Shown: positions 1 through 6,600 of the stretch, in pieces | Numbering within the stretch: position 1 is the stretch's first letter | How the letters are laid out: every line of letters begins with the position of its first letter | Source: Oligoflexales bacterium | GTDB lineage: Bacteria; Bdellovibrionota; Oligoflexia; Oligoflexales; Oligoflexaceae | DNA: 7,043 nucleotides | Assembly: GCA_015232735.1 (NCBI GenBank) | Contig: JADFZC010000130.1 | Coordinates: forward strand, 1-7,043 | Direction of reading: 5' to 3' | Position numbers and translations under genes: made by a program | Notes under the pieces: generated by a model | The model's database searches: none | What the model was told of the DNA's origin: nothing | The model's input: the letters and a program-made list of their open reading frames with translations, nothing else

Positions 1-2358
1 GATCTTTTTTCAGAACTTGTGAAGGATGGATACACGCGCGTCCGCCTGGACGGCGTCGTGACCGAGATATCCGCCGTCCAAAAGCTGTCAAAACATAAAA
101 AACATACCATAGACGTTGTTGTCGACAGGCTTGTTGTGAAATCGGACGGCGGCTTCAGGGTCAGGCTCAGGGATTCCATGGAAACCGCGCTTCGCCTCGG
201 GCAGGGACGGGCGCTCGTTCATCCCTCATCTGGGGAGGACATAGTGATGAGCCAGAAAAGAAGCTGCTGCGGCTTTGCCTTCCCAAGTCTTGATCCTCCG
301 GTGTTTTCATTCAACGCGCCGCAAGGCATGTGTCCGGAATGCAACGGACTTGGAAACGTGCTGAGGATGGATCTTGACAAAATAATACCGGACAAGAGCC
401 TTTCGCTGAAAGAGGGCGCAATCGTGCCCTGGCAGAATTTCTTTGTCGACGGCGAGTTCAAAGACAATTCTTGGAACGCCAGGCAGTTTGAGGCGATGGA
501 AAAGCAGTGGGGAGTGGATTTCAGCACCCCGTGGAACAGGCTTCCCAGGAAACACCAGGACATGATCCTGAGCGGCTCCAGGGGAAAGGAGCTTACGATA
601 AGCTGGAAGGGAACCAAGATGGAAGGTTCCTGGAGTTCGGATTACGAGGGGCTTCTGAATGCCCTGATGAGGCGCTACCTCATGACAAAGAGCGAAGCGG
701 CAAAAAGCTTTTATGCCAAGTTCCTCTCGTCAAAAAAATGTCCGGCGTGCAACGGGTCCGGGCTTAGAAAAGAGATTCTTTCAGTAAAGATTGACGGCCG
801 CTCCATCAAGGACGTGACCGACATATCCATCCGGGAAACGCTCCACTTCTTTAAGAACATAAATCTGAGCGGAACTCACAGGATGATAGCCGAGGAGCTT
901 CTCAAGGAGATCACTTCCAGGCTTTCCTTCCTCATCGGGGTCGGGCTTGACTACCTGTCGCTCAGCAGGAAGGGGCCGACGCTTTCAGGCGGGGAATCGC
1001 AGCGCATAAGACTTGCGTCGCAGATAGGAAGCGAGCTTACCGGCGTGATATATATTTTGGATGAACCCTCGATAGGGCTTCATCAAAGGGATAACAAAAG
1101 GCTTCTCAAATCGCTGTGCCATCTGAGGGACATCGGGAACACCCTCATAGTAGTGGAACACGACAGGGAAACCATTGAATCGGCCGACTGGGTTTTTGAC
1201 ATAGGGCCGGGCGCAGGTCCTCACGGCGGCAGGATCGTCGCCGAGGGCACGCCGGAAGACTTGAAAGACAATCCCGACTCGCTCACCGGTCTTTATCTCG
1301 GAGAAAAAAACTCCATCCCCGTTCCGAAGACGCGAAGACGCCCTTCATCCTCAAAGGACGGATGGCTTACGGTGCTCGGCGCATCGGCAAACAACCTTGC
1401 CAGCATAGATGTGGGGATTCCCCTGGGCCTCTTTACAGCCATCACCGGCGTGTCAGGCGCGGGCAAATCCACTCTTGTCAACCAGATACTCTACCCGGCA
1501 CTGGCCAGAAAGCTTCACGGGTCAAACATCGATGTCGGCGCCCATACTGGTATCGAAGGGCTCCAGTATGTCGACAAGGTCGTGAACATCGACCAGAAGG
1601 CCATAGGGAGAACCCCCAGGAGCAATCCGGCAACTTACACGAAGCTTTTCGATCTTATACGGGACCTGTACGCGCAGCTTCCGGAATCCAGGGTACGCGG
1701 ATACAACAAGGGAAGATTCTCCTTCAATGTCCCCGGCGGACGCTGCGAGCACTGCAGCGGAGACGGCTACATTGTGGTGGAGATGCATTTCCTGTCTGAC
1801 GTTCTCATACCATGCGAAGTCTGCAGGGGAAAACGCTTTAACAGTGCAACTCTCGACATAAAATACAAATCGCACTCGATAGCCGACGTCCTCGACATGC
1901 CGATTTCCCAGGCAAGGGATCTTTTCGCAAACCATCCGAGGATAGTCGCCATACTTAACACCCTCGTGGATGTCGGGCTCTCGTATATCCACCTCGGACA
2001 ACCCGCCACGACGCTCTCAGGCGGCGAAGCCCAGAGGATAAAACTTGCGAAGGAGCTGTCAAGGAAGGATACCGGAAGTACAATATACATCCTTGATGAA
2101 CCCACGACCGGCCTCCACTTCGAGGACATAAAAAAGCTCCTCGAAGTCCTTGAGAGGCTTGTCAGTGCGGGAAATACGGTGGTTGTGATCGAGCATAACC
2201 TGGACGTCATAAAAACGGCCGACTGGATAATAGACCTCGGCCCCGACGGAGGAAAAGGCGGCGGACGCATCGTCGCCTGCGGGACACCCGAGGAGGTTTC
2301 AAAAAATCCGGGATCATGGACGGCGCAGTATTTGAGAAAATTGATCGAGTCCGTTTGA
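1..2358 (+). CDS. uvrA: UvrA, excinuclease ABC subunit A (5' end missing)
   Basis: DNA-damage recognition ATPase of nucleotide excision repair; with UvrB it scans DNA and loads UvrB at lesions in the cytoplasm. The frame is open from base 1 with no stop (first residues DLFSELVKDGYTRVRLDG), so the GTG at 19 is an internal valine and the true start lies upstream. 785 residues are visible against roughly 940 in the family; the first Walker A and part of the UvrB-binding domain are outside the window. Seen in order: zinc-site cysteines (265-270 and CPEC at 331-342), CPAC at 739-750, first ABC signature LSGGESQ (982-1002) with Walker B IYILDEP (1048-1068), second Walker A GVSGAGKST (1447-1473), the zinc finger CEHC (1744-1755) and CEVC (1813-1824), second signature LSGGEAQ (2014-2034) followed by IYILDEP, and the usual C-terminus. 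The only oddity is a CC pair where the first CxxC of the N-terminal zinc site normally lies. It stops 14 bases before the convergent ATPase gene; no terminator hairpin is evident there. Confidence 0.97.
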   Translation, partial: DLFSELVKDGYTRVRLDGVVTEISAVQKLSKHKKHTIDVVVDRLVVKSDGGFRVRLRDSMETALRLGQGRALVHPSSGEDIVMSQKRSCCGFAFPSLDPPVFSFNAPQGMCPECNGLGNVLRMDLDKIIPDKSLSLKEGAIVPWQNFFVDGEFKDNSWNARQFEAMEKQWGVDFSTPWNRLPRKHQDMILSGSRGKELTISWKGTKMEGSWSSDYEGLLNALMRRYLMTKSEAAKSFYAKFLSSKKCPACNGSGLRKEILSVKIDGRSIKDVTDISIRETLHFFKNINLSGTHRMIAEELLKEITSRLSFLIGVGLDYLSLSRKGPTLSGGESQRIRLASQIGSELTGVIYILDEPSIGLHQRDNKRLLKSLCHLRDIGNTLIVVEHDRETIESADWVFDIGPGAGPHGGRIVAEGTPEDLKDNPDSLTGLYLGEKNSIPVPKTRRRPSSSKDGWLTVLGASANNLASIDVGIPLGLFTAITGVSGAGKSTLVNQILYPALARKLHGSNIDVGAHTGIEGLQYVDKVVNIDQKAIGRTPRSNPATYTKLFDLIRDLYAQLPESRVRGYNKGRFSFNVPGGRCEHCSGDGYIVVEMHFLSDVLIPCEVCRGKRFNSATLDIKYKSHSIADVLDMPISQARDLFANHPRIVAILNTLVDVGLSYIHLGQPATTLSGGEAQRIKLAKELSRKDTGSTIYILDEPTTGLHFEDIKKLLEVLERLVSAGNTVVVIEHNLDVIKTADWIIDLGPDGGKGGGRIVACGTPEEVSKNPGSWTAQYLRKLIESV

Positions 2359-2372
2359 AATCGGCGACATAT

Positions 2373-3503
2373 TTATATGAATTCCATTTTCAACCAAATT
2401 GCAAACAAAGGATCATCGAATGTTACGACGCCGCGGGATGTCCCTTCATCCAGTATTTGCTTTTTCTTTAGTGCATTGATAGCCGATGATAGAGCGGGTG
2501 CACTGGATATCTCATAAGCATCGAGCAGATTCTTGGAGAAAATCTCCTTTTGTTCTATTGCGGCGAGGCGCAGGACCCGTTGTTGGATAGGAGTCAAGGA
2601 GTTGAGTAATGTTTGGTATGCATAAGAATTTTGTTTGACGATGGTTTTGAGGATGTCTTTGACTTCTGAAATATTCACATTTGTGATCCCCTTGGCGACA
2701 AGATGAAAACATGCCATCTGAACGTAATTGGGGGTATCCTGGACCAATTTCCTGAGTTCCTCGACGGCATTTATGTCACAATTCATGCCTACTGAATTAA
2801 ATCGTTGGGCAACCCAATCAGTGAACTCGGGGCCAAATGATGGGAAATCAATAGGCTGACAGGACCTGAAAAATGGCCTCTTTGAATCATTCAGCATTTC
2901 GTTGATGATCCTATGTCTGGAACCACTGAAAATAAATGTGGTATTATGAAGGGACTGCATTGAACTTCGTAGCGTGGCCTCAAGCCATCCATCATCATCG
3001 AGTTCGGTGATTGTTTGAAATTCATCGAAAGCCACGACGATATTTGGTCCAAGTTCTTTTAAAAATTTCAGTGTCTCAACAATCACATCTTTCACATCAT
3101 CCGGACTAAGATTGGAAGAAAGCGACATACCTACGGAGCTGGAACCGGTCGCTTGGTCCACGTCCAAAGAGAATTTGGGACGAAGTCGGGGGATCGAAAC
3201 AAACCAATCTTTCAGCTTCCGCCACCAGGATTGCTTTTCCCTGAATTTCAATATAAGCATCCTTAAAAAATCCCGATGTGAGGTGATATTGTAGATGTCT
3301 ATATAAATAGGAATCCTCCCAACCCCCTCAAGGCCCTTCAATGTGTCCAGAATGAAGGATGTCTTGCCGAAACGTCGTGGGCCTATAAGAACAATATTTA
3401 CCTGGTTCTCCACAAATTGACGGACCACATTGCTCAGAGCAGGTCTCGGCAGGTAGAACTCATCACGAACGGGGTCACCGAATTTGAAAGGATTTCGCGC
3501 CAC
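2373..3503 (-). CDS. AAA/STAND-type P-loop ATPase with C-terminal winged helix
   Basis: A 376-residue ATPase resembling the 'archaeal ATPase' (ATPase_2, MNS-like) group, also common in bacteria; the cellular role of most members is unknown. Seen: the family-like N-terminus NPFKFGDPV (residues 4-12), Walker A GPRRFGKTS (41-49), Walker B VVAFDEFQ (156-163), a sensor-like strand ending IFSGSRH (191-197), and a C-terminal region (about 301-373) that looks like a winged helix, ending in DDPLFAIWLK, typical of the family. No signal peptide or membrane helix is visible. The start is GTG at 3503-3501, supported by a GCGGAG ribosome-binding site six bases upstream and by the N-terminal motif falling just after it; no earlier start is in frame. 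Its G+C is lower than uvrA (35% in 3061-3120 by hand count), which may mean transfer. It is convergent with uvrA and downstream of the sensor kinase gene, but 178 bases with a promoter-like site and repeats separate it from the latter. Family assignment is good; substrate and pathway are unknown. Confidence 0.9.
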   Translation of the reverse strand: MARNPFKFGDPVRDEFYLPRPALSNVVRQFVENQVNIVLIGPRRFGKTSFILDTLKGLEGVGRIPIYIDIYNITSHRDFLRMLILKFREKQSWWRKLKDWFVSIPRLRPKFSLDVDQATGSSSVGMSLSSNLSPDDVKDVIVETLKFLKELGPNIVVAFDEFQTITELDDDGWLEATLRSSMQSLHNTTFIFSGSRHRIINEMLNDSKRPFFRSCQPIDFPSFGPEFTDWVAQRFNSVGMNCDINAVEELRKLVQDTPNYVQMACFHLVAKGITNVNISEVKDILKTIVKQNSYAYQTLLNSLTPIQQRVLRLAAIEQKEIFSKNLLDAYEISSAPALSSAINALKKKQILDEGTSRGVVTFDDPLFAIWLKMEFI

Positions 3504-3509
3504 TTGAAA

Positions 3510-3515
3510 CTCCGC
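3510..3515 (-). promoter_or_regulatory. Ribosome-binding site of the ATPase gene
   Basis: On the minus strand the sequence reads GCGGAG, then six bases (TTTCAA), then the GTG start. The GGAG core and spacing fit a Shine-Dalgarno site and decide the GTG start of the ATPase. Confidence 0.7.
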
Positions 3516-3561
3516 ATTAAAATATCTAATAGCCTTGTTAAGGAAATGCTAGTCACAATAT

Positions 3562-3577
3562 TTAACAAAACTGTTAA
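3562..3577. promoter_or_regulatory. Palindromic operator-like site 1
   Basis: TTAACA-AAAC-TGTTAA: perfect six-base inverted arms with a four-base centre, as expected for a dimeric DNA-binding protein. It would lie in the transcribed leader of the ATPase gene if the proposed promoter is right. The binding protein is unknown. Confidence 0.5.
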
Positions 3578-3595
3578 GCGCATCCGTACTTTAAT

Positions 3596-3623
3596 ATTTA
3601 ACAAAACTGTTAAGTATTGTCAA
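3596..3623 (-). promoter_or_regulatory. Probable sigma70-type promoter of the ATPase gene
   Basis: On the minus strand a perfect -35 TTGACA (3623-3618) is followed after 16 bases by TTAAAT (3601-3596), a 4 of 6 match to TATAAT; a 17-base spacing gives the poorer TAAATA. Transcription would begin near 3588, leaving a leader of about 85 bases before the GTG start. The region is AT-rich and carries the palindromic repeats, which supports regulated transcription separate from the upstream sensor gene. Confidence 0.45.
3598..3613. promoter_or_regulatory. Palindromic operator-like site 2, within the proposed promoter
   Basis: Identical to site 1 and 36 bases away from it. It covers most of the spacer between the proposed -35 and -10 elements of the ATPase promoter and overlaps the -10, so a bound protein should block RNA polymerase. 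Repression is an inference from position. Confidence 0.5.
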
Positions 3624-3681
3624 CCTGTTAATAAAATACAATTTTTAAGGAAATCATATTCTGCAGTTTCACTATCAACGC

Positions 3682-6600
3682 CTAAACCGCCTTTTTTGCC
3701 TGTGACGCCGGATTAGTCACCCTTGCAACCGTCAATTTTTTGTCACTTCCCTGAACATCGATAGGCTCGTGCCTGACCCACATGTCAGCCCTCAGATAGT
3801 CGCGCGCCTGTTTGGTTATCAATATTTCGCCATCCTTCACATATCCTTCAATCGACCTTATGAAATTGACCTCGGGGCCCGCAGCCGTGTAGTCTGTCCT
3901 CAGAAGGCTTCCCACCATGCCGACCACGGCTTTGCCCTGGTGGATAATCATCCTGTGACTCAACGAAAGGCCATATGTTTTGTTCCACTTTGGCATTAAA
4001 TCAAAAAGTCTCTTTTCCATGTCTAGCGCCGAACGGGCGGCGTTTTCGGACTGGATTTCAGGCTCCTGCTCGACAGGGACTCCGAAAAGAGCCCTTATCG
4101 AGCCGTCCTCAAGGCGGTCTATGATTCCATGGTTCGAAAATATTATTTTTGTCATTTCGGTATAGAAATCGTTCATAAGATCTGCAAAGTTTTCAGGACC
4201 GAGTTCGCCCATTTCATCCTTGAAATGACTGAGCGTTGCGATAAGGATCGTGACATTTGTGTTTTTTGGTTTCCTGTCGAATACAGAGTCGCCCTTCAAT
4301 ACTTGTTCGATAAGCTCGGGAGGAAGAAAGCGCCTCAGCACTCCGCCCGCGATTTCCCGGTTGAGCGAGGTTATCTCCCTTTCGCCCTTCTTTAGTTTGA
4401 GAAGGTTTCTGACCAAGCTCGAAAGCTCGACGTGGTCGAACGGTTTCCCCAGGAAGGCATCCGCCCCGAACCGAGTCCCCTCTTTCTTGCTCGTCTCGTC
4501 GCTCTTTGCGGTGAGAAGTATTACCGGGATTGAGGAGAGCGTTTTGTCTTCCTTAATATTCTGCAAAAGTTCGGGTCCGGACATCACCGGCATCATCCAG
4601 TCGGTGATTATTAGATCCGGTTTCAGGCTTTGGCACCTGTCAAGCGCCTCTTTCCCGTTAAGAACAGTTGAAACGCGGTAATTATCCTCCCTGAGGTAGC
4701 CTGAAACGAGGTGAAGCATATCCATGTTGTCATCCACGACCAGGATATGCTCCGTGGCATCCTCCCCGCCATCTTCAAGTGCGATTTCTTTTTCGCCTGC
4801 CGATGAGACTTCAGTGTCGGCAAGAAGCCAGTCCTTGATTTTATGCTCCCCGGCAGCCGGCACCTGAGCGTCTTTTCTTTTCTCCCCGACCCACCTTGAG
4901 ATCTCCCCGGCTATTCCTGAAATGTCCCACGGAGCCGCAAATCCCCTTGCCACCATGTCCATTATCATCATGTCTTCAGGCTGTGAACCATCCCTGCCGG
5001 ACCTCAGAAGAAATATTTTCATGCCGGCATTTTTTTCGTGAATTTCCTTAAGCACCTTGTTTCCAAGTACTCCGAGCATCGTGTGGTCGGTCAGAAGGGT
5101 CTCAATGCGGCATCTGCCGAATGTCTTTCCAACCTCCAGAAGGTCGCTGAAACTTCTGACTGACTGGATCTCGCCTGCTGACCTCGCCGCTTTCACAAGT
5201 TCCTCTTGGACACTGCCGTCGCCAAGTACGGTTACGAGGTCTATGACCGGCATCTCGACTTTTAAAACCGGAAACCTGGCCGAAAAACAGCTCCCCTCAC
5301 CGTATACGCTCACAGCATCGACAGTCCCTCCCATTCCCTCCGTAAGCTCCTTAGTAAGCGCCAGTCCGATGCCGGTTCCCTCGTACGATCTCGAAGCCTG
5401 GTCATCCGCCTGTGAAAAGAGCTTGAAGAGTTTTTTCATATTCTCGTCTGTGATTCCCATGCCGTTGTCCCTAACGGATATGACAGCCTCGTTTTCGAGA
5501 TGCTGAAGACTAAGGATGATTTCACCGTTTTCCCTTACGTATTTAAGGGCGTTTGAAAGGTAGTTGAATATGATCTTTTCAAGGGCGTCCACCTGGCCGT
5601 TTATGAATATTTTTCTATGGTCCTGGCCTTCGTGGATCTCATCGTTGATTTTCAGTATGAATTCAACGTTTCTTTTTGCAGCCGCCTCCCTGAAATAGTC
5701 TCCCGCCGAAACGATGAGACGAGTAAGGTCGACAGGTATGAGGTCCAGCTTTGTTCCAGCTATGGAATATTTTTGGAAATCGAGAAGCTGGTTTACGAGC
5801 CTGAGGAGCCTTTTGGAGTTTTTAAGTGCAGTTGATATATTCTTGTCTGACGGGTACATGTCCATTGCATTTTCGATGGGATTTAGAATCAAGGTCAGGG
5901 GGGTCCTGAGTTCATGGGAGATATTTTGGAAAAAGCTTGTCTTGTATTTGTCGGTTTCTGTCAGTTTCCGGTTTGCTTCTTTGAGTTCACTTGTCTTCTC
6001 CTCGACTTTCTTTTCAAGGTTATTGTTCAGTTCCTCAATATTCTTTTGCGCCTCTTTTTGCTCTATTCGGATTTTGTCTCCGAGGGCAAATGACAGAAGG
6101 ACTATTTCTGCGGCTGAACCCATTTGTCCACTATATTCTGTAAAAATATTAAGCGGTAAAATACCAAGCCCCTTAAGAGCATAAAAGAAAGATCCTATTA
6201 AAAAGACGCTAAATGCAATCACATAGAATTTTGCCGATCTGTAACCTTTCACCCAGGAAACAGTACCTATTACCAGCACTAGCGGTGCAGCTACAGTTTG
6301 AAAAGACAAGATTATTGGTCCACAATATTTTGAACCTGATAGTGCAAAAATCAAACCTGTAATTGCCCATGGATATAGGATCACATTTATTAGATAGTTG
6401 AATATGACTTCTCTCTTTTTTGTCTGTAGAAAGACTTGAGTGAAAAACGGGAAAAGAATGTCTACTAATGAGATGGAAATAAAAATGGAAAAATTTGCCA
6501 AAAATATATTTTCAGGCCACAGGAACCTGAAATCCAACCCATTTGCTCCAGTTTGATATATGAGATATGAAATGACATATAATACATAAATAAAATATGA

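Larger units (their letters stand above)
3521..3614. repeat. Three 22-base direct repeats at an exact 36-base period
   Basis: Two copies at 3557-3578 and 3593-3614 are identical over 22 bases. A third, degenerate copy at 3521-3542 matches 16 of 22 bases and lies at exactly the same 36-base spacing. The 14-base spacers between copies are unrelated (3 of 14 matches in register), so the spacing rather than the spacer sequence is kept. The core of each perfect copy is the palindrome TTAACA-AAAC-TGTTAA. A further half site TGTTAA at 3626-3631 lies 18 bases (half the period) beyond the equivalent half site of the 3593 copy. The array sits just upstream of the ATPase start and inside its likely promoter and leader, which suggests a multi-site operator. 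Apart from these repeats and the promoter, the rest of the 3504-3681 gap shows nothing recognisable. Confidence 0.85.

Noticed and set aside
19..21. GTG as the start codon of uvrA
   Set aside because: The frame is open from base 1 and upstream residues continue the UvrA homology; a protein starting here would lack the first Walker A.
610..630. Inverted repeat GGAACC ... GGTTCC inside uvrA
   Set aside because: It lies in well-conserved coding sequence with a nine-base loop and no regulatory context; likely chance.
1522..2270. Minus-strand open frames opposite uvrA
   Set aside because: They overlap conserved UvrA zinc-finger and signature motifs on the other strand and resemble no known protein.
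2373..3503. ATPase as an IstB-like transposition helper
   Set aside because: No transposase, terminal inverted repeats or target duplication nearby, and the N- and C-terminal motifs fit the archaeal-type ATPase family better.
3562..3613. Rho-independent terminator of the sensor gene
   Set aside because: The inverted repeats give only weak six-pair A/U-rich stems with no following U tract, and they recur as direct repeats.
3521..3614. CRISPR array
   Set aside because: Only three copies, 22-base repeats with 14-base spacers, one copy degenerate, the core a promoter-overlapping palindrome, and no cas gene in the window.
5714..6184. 156-codon plus-strand open frame opposite the sensor kinase
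   Set aside because: It is the complement of the HisKA, coiled-coil and membrane coding sequence, its product is low-complexity Ser/Phe-rich, and it has no recognisable domain.
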